DNA of 64,000 nucleotides from Crenothrix sp. D3 (GTDB lineage: Bacteria; Pseudomonadota; Gammaproteobacteria; Methylococcales; Methylomonadaceae), in NCBI GenBank assembly GCA_002134785.1, contig MBQZ01000018.1, positions 124,001-188,000 of the forward strand, in the 5' to 3' direction. Under the pieces are notes generated by a model that worked only from the letters and a program-made list of their open reading frames with translations, did no database searches and was not told the DNA's origin. Positions 16,659-26,365 of this stretch are shown here, in pieces. The first letter of the stretch is position 1. Every line of letters starts with the position of its first letter. The translations under genes were made by a program, and so were the position numbers.

Positions 16659-19070
16659 CTACCTAGCTAAGCGTTGCTCGGTCTCTAGCACCAGTTGCGT
16701 AGTTTTCAGCACAGTATCAGGCGTGACACTCATGGAATCAATACCAATTTCCACCAAAAATTCTGCCATTTCAGGGTAATCGGATGGAGCTTGACCGCAT
16801 AAGCCACAATGTCTACCGTTACGTTTCGCGCCTATCACTGCCATGCGTATCATTTCTTTTACGCCATCATCACGTTCATCAAAATCTTCTGCCAGTATCG
16901 CTGAATCTCTATCTACACCTAGCGTTAATTGGGTTAAATCATTTGAGCCAATCGAAAAACCATCAAAGTGTTCTGAAAACGCATCGATGGAAATCACGTT
17001 ATTGGGAATTTCACACATCACATAAATCTGTAAACCATTATCGCCGCGCTTCAAACCTAACTCTGCCATGTAGTTCAAGACTTTTTTAGCTTCTTGTACA
17101 CGCCGACAAAAGGGAATCATTAAAATGACATTGGTTAAACCCATGTCATCACGCACTCGCTTCATTGCCGCACATTCTAGCGCAAAGCCTTCACGGTAAG
17201 CAGGATGGGTATAACGCGACGCGCCACGAAAGCCAATCATCGGATTTTCTTCGTTAAATTCAAAATCACGTCCGCCTAATAGCGTGGCGTATTCGTTGGT
17301 TTTAAAATCTGACATTCGCACCACCACGGGTTTAGGATAAAACGCCGCGCCAATCGTGCCAACCCCTTCGGCTAATTTAGAAATAAAAAACTCTTCGCTA
17401 CTGGCATAACTGCGGGTTAATACTTTGAGTTGTTCGCGTTCGCTGGCATCGGTCACACGTTCAGGATGAATCAACGCCATTGGATGCGCTTTGATATATT
17501 CAGTAATAATGAACTCCATCCGCGCCAAACCCACGCCATCATTGGGTAGAAAGCTAGTTTTAAACGCCACTTCAGGATTGCCAAGATTAAGCATAATATG
17601 AGTTTTTGGGTGCTTTAAGTCTGATAAATCAAGTCGCTCAACGGTAAAATCCAACTGCCCTGCGTACACTTTACCGACATCACCTTCTGCACAAGACACG
17701 GTAATCATGTCGCCTGTTTTAATTAACGCAGTCGCATTGTCACAGCCTACCACCGCAGGCAATCCCAATTCGCGCGACACTATCGCGGAATGACAAGTGC
17801 GCCCTCCCCTATTGGTGACGATTGCCGAGGCAATTTTCATAATAGGTTCCCAATCGGGCGTGGTCATATCAGCAATTAATACTTCCCCTGCTTTAAACTC
17901 GCCTAATTGTTCGGCTTTAAGAATCACTCGTGCCTTACCCACGGCAATTTTACTGCCGACTGAATGCCCTAAAACTAAGGCTTTCGCGCCTTGTTTTAGT
18001 GTGTACTGTTCTAGCACCATGCCGCTGAGTTGTGATACCACGGTTTCAGGTCTAGCTTGCACGATATATAACACACCGTCCAAGCCATCTTTTGCCCACT
18101 CGATGTCCATCGGTTTGGATTGTCCTGCTTTTTTGCTGTAATGGTTTTCGATTTTAATCGCGTAATCAGCCAGCGTTAGCACATCAGTATCAGTTAAACA
18201 AAAGCGATTACGTTCTTCAGCTGAGGTGACAATATTGCGTGTGGATTCGCGGGTGCGTCCGTCGCTATACACCATTTTTATTTTTTTCGCGCCTAAGGTA
18301 CGCCGTAATACTGCGCGATGCCCTTGGTTAAACGTTGGTTTATGAACATAAAATTCATCGGGATCAACTGAGCCTTGCACCACGTTTTCGCCTAAGCCAT
18401 AAGCTCCCGTAATAAACACCACATCGGAAAAACCCGACTCAGTATCCAAGGAAAACATCACGCCGCTGGCATCCAAATCCGAACGCACCATTTTCATAAT
18501 GCCGATGGATAACGCTAATTTAAAATGGTCGAAACCTTGATCGACACGGTAATGAATAGCACGGTCGGTGAATAAACTGGCAAAGCAACGTTTACAGGCT
18601 TCCAGTAATGCCTGCTCACCGCGTATATTTAAAAAAGTATCTTGTTGCCCTGCAAAACTGGCAGTGGGTAAATCTTCGGCAGTGGCAGAACTACGCACGG
18701 CGACACTTAAGTCTTCACCGTATTGCACTTGGAGTTGAACATAGGCATCGAGAATTTGCATCTCAAGGTCTTTGGGTAACGGCGCGGCATAAATAATGTC
18801 GCGGGCTTTTCGGGCGCGGCTGGCTAAATCGGCAACATCTTCGGGGTTTAAATCATCCAATACCTCATGCAATGCTTGCCAACCATCGGCTGCATCTAAC
18901 ATATAACAGTACGCTTCTGCGGTCACTGCAAACCCATTGGGGATTTGAACACCTTGCGGCGTGAGTTCTCGATACATTTCACCTAACGAGGCATTTTTGC
19001 CACCGACCAGCGGTACATCCTCAATGCCTAACTCATTAAACCAACGAATATAATTTGTTTGTTCGGACAT
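16659..19070 (-). CDS. ppsA: Phosphoenolpyruvate synthase
   Basis: 803 aa, close to the usual 790-800. Converts pyruvate + ATP + water to PEP + AMP + phosphate, the entry to gluconeogenesis. Domains in order: N-terminal ATP/pyruvate-binding domain (VPLVGGKNASLGEMY, AVRSSATAEDLPTASFAGQQ), phosphohistidine swivel domain with GGRTCHSAIVSRELGLPAVVG near residue 425, and a C-terminal PEP-binding TIM barrel with FSIGSNDLTQLTLGVDRD and HCGLCGQAPSDYPE. All key motifs are intact. It is followed by a coupled 48-aa membrane protein. Confidence 0.97.
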   Translation of the reverse strand: MSEQTNYIRWFNELGIEDVPLVGGKNASLGEMYRELTPQGVQIPNGFAVTAEAYCYMLDAADGWQALHEVLDDLNPEDVADLASRARKARDIIYAAPLPKDLEMQILDAYVQLQVQYGEDLSVAVRSSATAEDLPTASFAGQQDTFLNIRGEQALLEACKRCFASLFTDRAIHYRVDQGFDHFKLALSIGIMKMVRSDLDASGVMFSLDTESGFSDVVFITGAYGLGENVVQGSVDPDEFYVHKPTFNQGHRAVLRRTLGAKKIKMVYSDGRTRESTRNIVTSAEERNRFCLTDTDVLTLADYAIKIENHYSKKAGQSKPMDIEWAKDGLDGVLYIVQARPETVVSQLSGMVLEQYTLKQGAKALVLGHSVGSKIAVGKARVILKAEQLGEFKAGEVLIADMTTPDWEPIMKIASAIVTNRGGRTCHSAIVSRELGLPAVVGCDNATALIKTGDMITVSCAEGDVGKVYAGQLDFTVERLDLSDLKHPKTHIMLNLGNPEVAFKTSFLPNDGVGLARMEFIITEYIKAHPMALIHPERVTDASEREQLKVLTRSYASSEEFFISKLAEGVGTIGAAFYPKPVVVRMSDFKTNEYATLLGGRDFEFNEENPMIGFRGASRYTHPAYREGFALECAAMKRVRDDMGLTNVILMIPFCRRVQEAKKVLNYMAELGLKRGDNGLQIYVMCEIPNNVISIDAFSEHFDGFSIGSNDLTQLTLGVDRDSAILAEDFDERDDGVKEMIRMAVIGAKRNGRHCGLCGQAPSDYPEMAEFLVEIGIDSMSVTPDTVLKTTQLVLETEQRLAR

Positions 19071-19138
19071 GATATTCTCCTTAAGTTGTACATGACAAAA
19101 GCTGAATCAATCAGCTTGGATAAAATAACAGGGTAAGT

Positions 19139-22033
19139 TTACTCGTAATCTGCTAACGATGGGCAAGTACAAACAACGTGCCTATCACCGTAGACATTAT
19201 CAATCCGCCCAACAGGTGGCCAGTATTTATCATCGTGTTGGTGATTATCTGGAAAAAAGGCTTGTTGTCTGGAATATGGCAATGTCCATTCATCGAGTAG
19301 TAGTTGATGCGTATGGGGCGCGTTGTGTAGCAGGTTATTTTCTGCATCGGCTACGCCTGTTTCAATGGCGTTAATTTCCTGCCGAATGGCAATGAGTGCG
19401 TCACAGAAACGGTCAATTTCAGTTTTACTTTCGCTTTCAGTCGGTTCTATCATAAGCGTATTGGCGACAGGAAACGAAACGGTGGGCGCGTGAAAACCGT
19501 AATCAATCAGGCGTTTGGCGATGTCTTCTACGCTAACGTTACTGGTTTTTTTAAACTCATGACAATCAATAATACATTCATGCGCCACCCAACCATTTTT
19601 GCCCGTGTATAAAATCGGGTAGTACGGGGCGAGACGTTTGGCAATGTAATTGGCATTTAAAATAGCGGTCAACGTGGCACGTTTTAAACCTGCCGCGCCC
19701 ATCATAGCGATATACGCCCACGAAATACCGTATAAACTCGCTGAACCCCACGGCGCGGCAGACACTGTGCCTATCGTGCCATGTTCACCTTTAGCAGGAT
19801 TAACGCCATCCACCACAGGATGGTCAGGTAAAAAAGGTGCGAGATGTGCGCCGACACCAATCGGACCAACACCTGGCCCACCGCCACCGTGTGGAATGCA
19901 GAAGGTTTTATGCAGATTAAGATGAGCAACATCGGCACCGATTTTGCCAGGCCGACTTAAGCCCACCAACGCGTTAAAGTTCGCACCATCTAAATAAACC
20001 TGCCCACCGTGTTGGTGAATGAGGTCACATATTTCACGAAAAGCCTCTTCATAAACGCCGTGCGTGGACGGGTAAGTAATCATCAACGCGGCGAGCGACT
20101 CTTGGTATGCACTGACTTTGGCGCGTAAATCATCCAGACTGACATTGCCGTTATCATCACAGGCGACGACCACCACTTTAAAACCTGCCATTACTGCACT
20201 GGCGGGATTCGTGCCATGTGCGGACGCAGGTATTAAACAAATATCACGTTGCCCCTGCCCTCTTGCCTCATGATATTTACGAATCACTAACAGCCCCGTG
20301 TATTCACCTTGTGAACCTGCATTAGGTTGTAAGGAAAACGCATCAAAGCCAGTCAAATCGCAGAGCATATCTTCCAGTTCGGTAAATAATTGCTGATAGC
20401 CGTGCGTTTGATACAGCGGCGCGAATGGGTGTAAACCGTTAAATTCATGATAAGAGATAGTTTGCATTTCAGTCGCCGCATTGAGTTTCATGGTGCATGA
20501 ACCTAATGGAATCATAGCGCGATCTAGGGCTATATCACGGCGGGCTAATCTGCACATATAACGCATCATTTCAGTTTCTGAATGATAACGGGCAAACACA
20601 GGGTGTTGCAAAATAGCGTCGTCGCGCAATAAGTCATCAGGAATACATTCAACAAGACGAGTATTCAGGGTGTTAATGTCGGGCATATCCGCTGTTACTG
20701 AGGCGAATACTTGCCAGACGGCTCTTAATTGCTTGCGCGTGGTGGTTTCATCTAAAGAAATACCGATGTGGTCAGTATCAATAATCCGCAGATTAATGTT
20801 GGCTTCATTGGCTTGCGCGGCAAACCGTTTAGCGCGGTTGGGGGTGTAAATAACCAAGGTGTCAAAATAACACTGACTAATGACGTGATGACCTAATTGA
20901 GCAATGCCAGCGGCGAGAATTTGTGTGTAACGATGCACGCGCCCTGCAATTAAACGCAAGCCTTCTGCACCGTGATACACCGCATAAAAACCCGCAATAA
21001 TCGCCAGTAACACTTGTGCAGTGCAGATATTGCTGGTGGCTTTATCGCGGCGAATATGTTGCTCGCGGGTTTGTAATGCCATACGCAAGGCAATGTGTCC
21101 GTGACTATCTTTGGAAACCCCGATAATACGGCCGGGGACTGAACGTTTGTACTCATCTTTAGTCGCAAAAAACGCCGCATGAGGGCCGCCGTAACCCATC
21201 GGCACACCAAACCGTTGTGAATTGCCGACCACAATATCAACGCCGAAAGCTGCTGGTGGTTTGAGCAACACGAGGCTTAATAAGTCAGTCGCGACGGTGA
21301 CTAACGCTGATTTAGCGTGGGCAATAGCGGTGATGTCGCTGAGGTCTTTTATCTCGCCTTTAGAATTGGGATACTGCACCAGCAGGGCAAAAAAATCCTG
21401 TTGTGCTAAGTCCTGATAAGGGTCGGCAACAATAACCTCATAACCCAAAGACTGAGCGCGAGTTTTAACGACCGCTATGGTTTGCGGGTGACACTCTGAA
21501 TCGACCACAATGCAGTTACTTAAATTGCTTGATAACCGCCGCGACATGGTCATGGCTTCCGCCGCCGCTGTCGCTTCATCAAGCAAAGACGCATTCGCCA
21601 ATTCCATGCCCGTTAAATCAATAATCATTTGCTGAAAGTTTAATAGAGCTTCCAGCCGTCCTTGACTGACTTCGGCTTGATACGGCGTATAAGCGGTGTA
21701 CCAGCTTGGATTTTCCAGCACATTACGCTTAATAACTGCGGGCATTAACGTGTCGTAATAACCCATGCCTATCATGGAAACAAAGACTTTATTGCGCCCA
21801 CGCATAGTGCGCAGGTGCTTAATAACGGCACGTTCACTCATCGTTTCGGTGAGTTTTAACGGTTCATGATTCAGAATATTGGCAGGAATGGCTTGCGCGA
21901 TAATGTCTTCCAGTTCACTCAAACCCAATTCTGCCAGCATGGTTTTTATTTGCTGTGGATTAGAACCGATGTGACGGTTGACAAAATTACCGCGCATTTC
22001 CAGTTGATTCAAGCTAGGGCTAGTGTTTGACAT
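19139..22033 (-). CDS. gcvP: Glycine dehydrogenase (decarboxylating), P protein
   Basis: 964 aa single-chain P protein of the glycine cleavage system. Using PLP it decarboxylates glycine and passes the aminomethyl group to lipoyl-GcvH. The N-terminal half begins [18 protein letters not shown]. The C-terminal half contains the PLP-lysine motif [17 protein letters not shown] near residue 710. Length matches the E. coli type, so N- and C-halves are fused. Its partner gcvT lies 4.3 kb upstream on the same strand, separated by a histidine kinase and a GGDEF response regulator. Directly upstream of the ATG is a short relic of the gcvT 3' end. No gcvH is in the window. Confidence 0.97.
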   Translation of the reverse strand: MSNTSPSLNQLEMRGNFVNRHIGSNPQQIKTMLAELGLSELEDIIAQAIPANILNHEPLKLTETMSERAVIKHLRTMRGRNKVFVSMIGMGYYDTLMPAVIKRNVLENPSWYTAYTPYQAEVSQGRLEALLNFQQMIIDLTGMELANASLLDEATAAAEAMTMSRRLSSNLSNCIVVDSECHPQTIAVVKTRAQSLGYEVIVADPYQDLAQQDFFALLVQYPNSKGEIKDLSDITAIAHAKSALVTVATDLLSLVLLKPPAAFGVDIVVGNSQRFGVPMGYGGPHAAFFATKDEYKRSVPGRIIGVSKDSHGHIALRMALQTREQHIRRDKATSNICTAQVLLAIIAGFYAVYHGAEGLRLIAGRVHRYTQILAAGIAQLGHHVISQCYFDTLVIYTPNRAKRFAAQANEANINLRIIDTDHIGISLDETTTRKQLRAVWQVFASVTADMPDINTLNTRLVECIPDDLLRDDAILQHPVFARYHSETEMMRYMCRLARRDIALDRAMIPLGSCTMKLNAATEMQTISYHEFNGLHPFAPLYQTHGYQQLFTELEDMLCDLTGFDAFSLQPNAGSQGEYTGLLVIRKYHEARGQGQRDICLIPASAHGTNPASAVMAGFKVVVVACDDNGNVSLDDLRAKVSAYQESLAALMITYPSTHGVYEEAFREICDLIHQHGGQVYLDGANFNALVGLSRPGKIGADVAHLNLHKTFCIPHGGGGPGVGPIGVGAHLAPFLPDHPVVDGVNPAKGEHGTIGTVSAAPWGSASLYGISWAYIAMMGAAGLKRATLTAILNANYIAKRLAPYYPILYTGKNGWVAHECIIDCHEFKKTSNVSVEDIAKRLIDYGFHAPTVSFPVANTLMIEPTESESKTEIDRFCDALIAIRQEINAIETGVADAENNLLHNAPHTHQLLLDEWTLPYSRQQAFFPDNHQHDDKYWPPVGRIDNVYGDRHVVCTCPSLADYE

Positions 22034-22072
22034 GATGTTTACCTGTGATAGCGATGGAGAATAAATGGTAAT
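21995..22072. repeat. 78-bp direct repeat, copy at gcvP start (gcvT tail relic + gcvP 5' end)
   Basis: It matches 26288-26365 with about 5 mismatches in 78 bp. Read on the minus strand it contains a relic of the gcvT C-terminus (PFILHRYHR-stop) followed by the functional gcvP start [12 protein letters not shown]. With its partner it brackets the inserted kinase/GGDEF pair. Confidence 0.9.
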
Positions 22073-22134
22073 ATTGGATAGAATATCAAATAGATTATGC
22101 GTTAAAGATTGAAAAGAGGGTTAGTTGAATTTAA

Positions 22135-22262
22135 CTCGTTCCCAATCTCCGCTTGGGAACGAGAAAGCTGCATGAACTCTGGAATTGCATTTATGACTTG
22201 AATCCAAGAATCGTCAAGCAGAGCTTGAGGGTAGGCATTCCCAAGCGGAGCTTGGGAACGAG
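22135..22262. repeat. Two REP-like palindromes in the gcvP/response-regulator gap
   Basis: CTCGTTCCCA...TGGGAACGAG at 22135-22163 and CATTCCCAAGCGGAGCTTGGGAACGAG at 22236-22262. Both are hairpins of the same dispersed family as 6555-6582 and fill most of this intergenic gap. Confidence 0.75.
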
Positions 22263-22269
22263 AAATCTT

Positions 22270-23208
22270 CTAAAAAGATTCCACAAATTGATTTCTGCCT
22301 TGTTCTTTAGCTTTATATAAACAATTATCTGCTGTTTTTATAAAATCCTGTAACTTATGGTTAGCCTCTGGAATAACGCAACTTATACCTAAACTAATAG
22401 TGACATAACTAGCTGTAGATGATTTTTCATGGGGTATTTTTAAATCCCGCACCGCTTGACAAACTTGTTCGCTAATTTCAATCGCACCAGCAATGCAGGT
22501 ATTTGGCAAAATTACACCAAACTCTTCACCGCCATAACGAGCCGCTAAATCCGTTGGACGTTTTAAAACTTCTTCTATTGCTTGGGCAACTCGTTTTAAA
22601 CAATCATCGCCACCTTGATGCCCGTAAGTATCATTATAGGGTTTAAAAAAATCTATATCAGCAATCAATAAAGCAATAGATTGTTTCTCGCGCATGGCAC
22701 GTTGCCATTCCTGTTCTAAATAACTATCAAATTGACGACGATTGGCAATTTGAGTTAATCCATCTGACATGGAAAGTTTATGCAAGCGTTGATTTGTTAT
22801 TTCTAATTGTTTCTGTAAATTAATTATTTTTAAATGAGTTTCAATACGCGCCAACACATCTTCTATTTGAATGGGTTTAGTAATATAATCAACCCCGCCC
22901 AGTTCAAATCCTTTTAACTTATCTATCGTTTCAACTAACGCACTAATAAAAATTACAGGAATAGCTTCGGTAATTGCCTCCGTCTTTAATCGCAGACAGG
23001 TTTCATAACCATCTATATCAGGCATGATAATATCTAATAAAATAATATCAGGCTGTTTTCTTATAGCGCACTCAATACCACTAACACCATCTTTTTTGAC
23101 TAAAACTTTCGCCCCCGTAGTTGTTAAATAATTACATAACACATCTAAATTAATCGGATTATCATCAATGACTAAAATAGTTGCATTCTGCACATAGTTA
23201 GTTTTCAT
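22270..23208 (-). CDS. Response regulator with GGDEF output (REC-GGDEF)
   Basis: About 312 aa from the ATG at 23208, which lies 2 nt after the histidine kinase stop with CTGGAA upstream; the ORF-track start would overlap the kinase. The REC domain has the acidic pair in ILVIDDNP and the phospho-acceptor in DIILLDIIMPDIDG. A short coil leads to a diguanylate cyclase domain (LSMSDGLTQIANRRQFD) with active site RYGGEEF. RPTD lies five residues before GGEEF, consistent with an I-site. The gene is probably co-transcribed with the upstream hybrid kinase, so stimulus sensing would be translated into c-di-GMP synthesis. Confidence 0.93.
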   Translation of the reverse strand: MKTNYVQNATILVIDDNPINLDVLCNYLTTTGAKVLVKKDGVSGIECAIRKQPDIILLDIIMPDIDGYETCLRLKTEAITEAIPVIFISALVETIDKLKGFELGGVDYITKPIQIEDVLARIETHLKIINLQKQLEITNQRLHKLSMSDGLTQIANRRQFDSYLEQEWQRAMREKQSIALLIADIDFFKPYNDTYGHQGGDDCLKRVAQAIEEVLKRPTDLAARYGGEEFGVILPNTCIAGAIEISEQVCQAVRDLKIPHEKSSTASYVTISLGISCVIPEANHKLQDFIKTADNCLYKAKEQGRNQFVESF

Positions 23209-23210
23209 AG

Positions 23211-25988
23211 TTATTCCAGTTGACAACGTTTAATAAATTGGAAAATTTCTTTGTCTGAATAAGTTTTTGCGAATGTCTGTATTTTTTTCACAAAGACTGG
23301 ATATTGATATAATTGTTCCAGTCGTTTATTTAAAGCTACAAAATCACCATCTTGAGTAAGTTCATAAAGTAGTGTTAATTCCGTAGTGTCGGGTATTTCC
23401 ATACTATCGTTATTTTCTACATTGACGGGTAATTGCGATTCATAAATCCAACTTAATTGCAATTGTTCTTGCAATGTTTTAAATAACTTATCAACTTGAA
23501 CGGGTTTGTCTAATACCGCATTAAAACCGTGTTCATTGAGTAATTTATTAGACTGTAAAGTAGAACTCGCTGAAATAGAGACGACTTTAAGATGCTGTAA
23601 TATTTTATCTTGCCGTATAATCCGTATCATTTCAAAACCATCCATAACAGGCATTCTTAAATCGCTTAGTATTAAATCGGGTTTAAAAAGTGGGATTATT
23701 GATAATGCCTCTTGTCCGTTAGTCGCTTCCATCAGTTGAAAATCTAATGGGGTTAATAAAGACATTAATACCTCACGATTATCAGAAATATCATCGATTA
23801 TTAAAATGCGCTGCCTTTGACCTTGATAGCCGATAATAAAGTCAGAATCATAAGCGGCGTGTTCTGATTGCAAGCATTCAGTAATGGGTAACTGTAATTC
23901 AAACCAAAAAATACTTCCCTTATTAAGCTCGCTATTAACTTGTAATTCACCGCCCATTAATTGAACAAGTTTATTGCTAATGGATAAGCCTAAACCAGTG
24001 CCTTCAATTTGGCGATTGTGTTCACCTACTTGCTTGAATGCCTGAAAAACTGCTGATAAATCCGATTGTGCGATACCCACGTCTTCATCAATCACTGCAA
24101 ATCGACACCGACAATCTTGTTCATTTCTATTGAGTATTTGCACTTGCAAAGTAATTGCATTTTTATCGGTAAATTTTACCGCATTACTTAATAAATTGAG
24201 TAATACCTGACTTAATCGTTTTCCATCGACTAATACAAAATAGGGTAAATCTTCAGGCAAATCTAATATGAGCGATAGGTTTTTTTCTTTAGTACGCACT
24301 TCAACAATGGCACACAAACTGACTAACATTTCTTTTAAATTAAAACTCTGTGCATATAATTCCATTTTTTGGTCTTCAATTTTAGATAAATCTAAAATAT
24401 CGGTAATTAAACTTAATAAATGGTCACCACTGCGTTCAATAATATTCAATCCCGATTCAGCTTGCTTATACTGCATGATTTGTTTATCACGCTTTAATAT
24501 TTTGGCATAACCTAAAATACCATTTAATGGTGTGCGTAATTCATGATTCATATTGGCTAAAAAGATCGTTTTTGCTTTATTAGCAATTTCGGCTTTATCT
24601 TTAGCAATCACCAATTCAGCGGTGCGCTCTTGGACGCGATTTTCTAAAGTTTCAAAAGATTCTTGTAAATCATGTGCCATACTATTAAATGAGCCTGCTA
24701 GGATTTTTAATTCTTTAATTCCTTCGATATTGACGACTTGATTTAATTTACCGTCAGAAATTTCTTTACTGGCTTGACTTAAGCGGCGTATGGGTTTGGT
24801 AATTAAATTGGACGTGGCTATTCCTAAAATAATAGCCACCAATAATGTGATCAGGCAAAGTAAAGCCGTTAATTGAGTATTCGCTTGAATTTGTGCGGTG
24901 AAATCAGCTTGAGGAATAGCGATAACTGTCAACCAATCTAAATCTTTTTCATTTTGTAGCGGGATAACTTGCACAAAATAAGGCTTATTATCAATCTCTA
25001 CACTCAATTCTTGCAAGTTATTAATCAATTTAAAATCCGTAAATTTATTTTTTAAATAAATCGCCGTTTTTTGAGTGACTACATGACTACTATTAACAAC
25101 ATTCAATCGCCTTTTGTTTGGATCGGCTCTATTCAAACTTTGTTTATTATCGGTTGCCATGAGGCTTGGATTAAAAGGGGTTTCGCCCGTAGACGTTGCA
25201 ATAAGGAGTCCTTGTCTATCAATAATAAAAGCCTGCCCTGTTTTACCAATTTTTAGGCTGGTTAAGAAATTGCCTATTCGATTGAGCGAAAAAATAGAAT
25301 GCACAATCCCTTGAAAGATAGTGTGTTTATCATAAAAAGGTACCATGCTCATAATCACTAAGTCAGGTCTATTTGCAGCGAATGACACCACCATCTGCCT
25401 AGTTAAAGTGTTTGCTTGTTTGGTATTTTTGTACCAAGGATTCGACGCTGGGTCATTATGCGGATCAAAATTGGAAATGCTACTCATCAACTCACCTTGC
25501 TTACCTTCATTGTCGGCAAGGTAAGTATTAAAGTTGTAATCTGTTGATTTATTCATGAGACGAATAAAATGCGCATTATCTCGAATGAGGTGATCGTGAC
25601 CGATACTTAAGAACTCTTTTGTTTCGGTGACCATACCTATGGTATTTAACTCATCATAAATTTGTATTTCTTGCCAAAAATACTGTTGTACAGCGGCTAA
25701 ATTTTTCCAAGGTAACAAACCGAGTTTAATAGCAGCCGCATTGTTTTGAATCACCTGTTTTTGTTTTTGAAGAAGTTGGGACAAATTTTGGTTAATACGC
25801 TCTCCGACTTCATTCATTAACGGTTTAGCCATTTCCTCTATGGTTTTTTGTCCACTCTGATAAGAAAAATAACCCACCAAACCCACTGCCAGCATAATTT
25901 GTAAGACAAAAGGAAGAATTAATACGAAGCGCAAAGAAATCTTGCGATTTTGTTTATATCTACTGGCGGAATTATTCATAATAGGCAT
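23211..25988 (-). CDS. Hybrid sensor histidine kinase (Cache-HAMP-HisKA-HATPase-REC)
   Basis: 925 aa. A TM helix near the N-terminus (VLILPFVLQIMLAVGLVGYF) is followed by a large periplasmic Cache-type sensor (about residues 45-355). A second TM helix (ALLCLITLLVAIILGIATSN) leads to HAMP and a coiled coil. HisKA has the phospho-acceptor motif FLANMNHELRTPLNGILG. The ATPase N-box is NLLSNAVKFTD. A receiver domain (ILIIDDISDN...LILSDLRMPVMDG) comes next, then a tail of about 90 residues that could hold a phosphotransfer helix. It probably senses a small extracellular molecule and passes phosphate to the adjacent REC-GGDEF protein. An alternative start is MNNS, three codons later. Confidence 0.94.
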   Translation of the reverse strand: MPIMNNSASRYKQNRKISLRFVLILPFVLQIMLAVGLVGYFSYQSGQKTIEEMAKPLMNEVGERINQNLSQLLQKQKQVIQNNAAAIKLGLLPWKNLAAVQQYFWQEIQIYDELNTIGMVTETKEFLSIGHDHLIRDNAHFIRLMNKSTDYNFNTYLADNEGKQGELMSSISNFDPHNDPASNPWYKNTKQANTLTRQMVVSFAANRPDLVIMSMVPFYDKHTIFQGIVHSIFSLNRIGNFLTSLKIGKTGQAFIIDRQGLLIATSTGETPFNPSLMATDNKQSLNRADPNKRRLNVVNSSHVVTQKTAIYLKNKFTDFKLINNLQELSVEIDNKPYFVQVIPLQNEKDLDWLTVIAIPQADFTAQIQANTQLTALLCLITLLVAIILGIATSNLITKPIRRLSQASKEISDGKLNQVVNIEGIKELKILAGSFNSMAHDLQESFETLENRVQERTAELVIAKDKAEIANKAKTIFLANMNHELRTPLNGILGYAKILKRDKQIMQYKQAESGLNIIERSGDHLLSLITDILDLSKIEDQKMELYAQSFNLKEMLVSLCAIVEVRTKEKNLSLILDLPEDLPYFVLVDGKRLSQVLLNLLSNAVKFTDKNAITLQVQILNRNEQDCRCRFAVIDEDVGIAQSDLSAVFQAFKQVGEHNRQIEGTGLGLSISNKLVQLMGGELQVNSELNKGSIFWFELQLPITECLQSEHAAYDSDFIIGYQGQRQRILIIDDISDNREVLMSLLTPLDFQLMEATNGQEALSIIPLFKPDLILSDLRMPVMDGFEMIRIIRQDKILQHLKVVSISASSTLQSNKLLNEHGFNAVLDKPVQVDKLFKTLQEQLQLSWIYESQLPVNVENNDSMEIPDTTELTLLYELTQDGDFVALNKRLEQLYQYPVFVKKIQTFAKTYSDKEIFQFIKRCQLE

Positions 25989-26077
25989 AGCTAAATTAAA
26001 TCTAAAATTTTCTCAAATTGAAATTGCCGTACTAACTTGCTTAAATGTTCTTGAATTCAAGCCAAATGGTTAGCAAG

Positions 26078-26163
26078 TAGCCCGCATGGAGCTTGCGGAA
26101 TGCGGGGCTTTTCGTGATGATGTCACTGTTCCCCCGTGTTCCGCTACGCTCCACACGGGCTAC
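26078..26163. repeat. Inverted dispersed repeat GTAGCCCG...CGGGCTAC
   Basis: Contains GTAGCCCGCATGGAGCTTGCGGAATGCGGG and, in inverse orientation, CCCGTGTTCCGC...CACGGGCTAC. It is a composite palindrome typical of intergenic REP-type elements, upstream of the hybrid kinase. Confidence 0.7.
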
Positions 26164-26171
26164 AAATTGAA

Positions 26172-26280
26172 AATTAACGCGATAAGATGCGCTAATCATA
26201 GGATGTGCTGAGGTACGAACGCGCTCGTTTGAGAAACTTGATGCGAATGATGCGCCTCCTATCGTCGGCACATCCTATGA
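26172..26280 (-). repeat. Dispersed repeat, family B, copy 1
   Basis: On the minus strand it begins CATAGGATGTGCCGACGATAG and ends in GCATCTTATCGCG. It is a diverged match to 59021-59120 on the plus strand. Its accidental reading frame gives the MPTIGGASF and MPTIRGALF starts seen in the ORF track at both sites. Those are not genes. Confidence 0.75.
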
Positions 26281-26287
26281 CACTGCA

Positions 26288-26365
26288 CATTTCCAGTTGA
26301 TTCAAGCTAGGGCTAGTGTTTGACATGATGTCTACCTTTGGTAGCGATGGGGAATAAAGGGTAAT
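26288..26365. repeat. 78-bp direct repeat, copy at gcvT end (gcvT tail + gcvP 5' relic)
   Basis: Partner of 21995-22072. Here the gcvT end (PFIPHRYQR-stop) is functional and the gcvP start that follows on the minus strand is a relic, running only to CATTTCCAG before unrelated sequence. This indicates an ancestral gcvT-gcvP junction split by a duplication or insertion. Confidence 0.9.

Noticed and set aside
22135-22262. Possible CRISPR array (repeated GGGAACGAG motif)
   Set aside because: Only two palindromic copies with unequal arms and no regular spacers; this is the REP-like family seen elsewhere in the window.
26041-26271. 76-aa ORF beginning MPTIGGASF
   Set aside because: It lies entirely within dispersed repeats; the same false start appears at the other family B copy.
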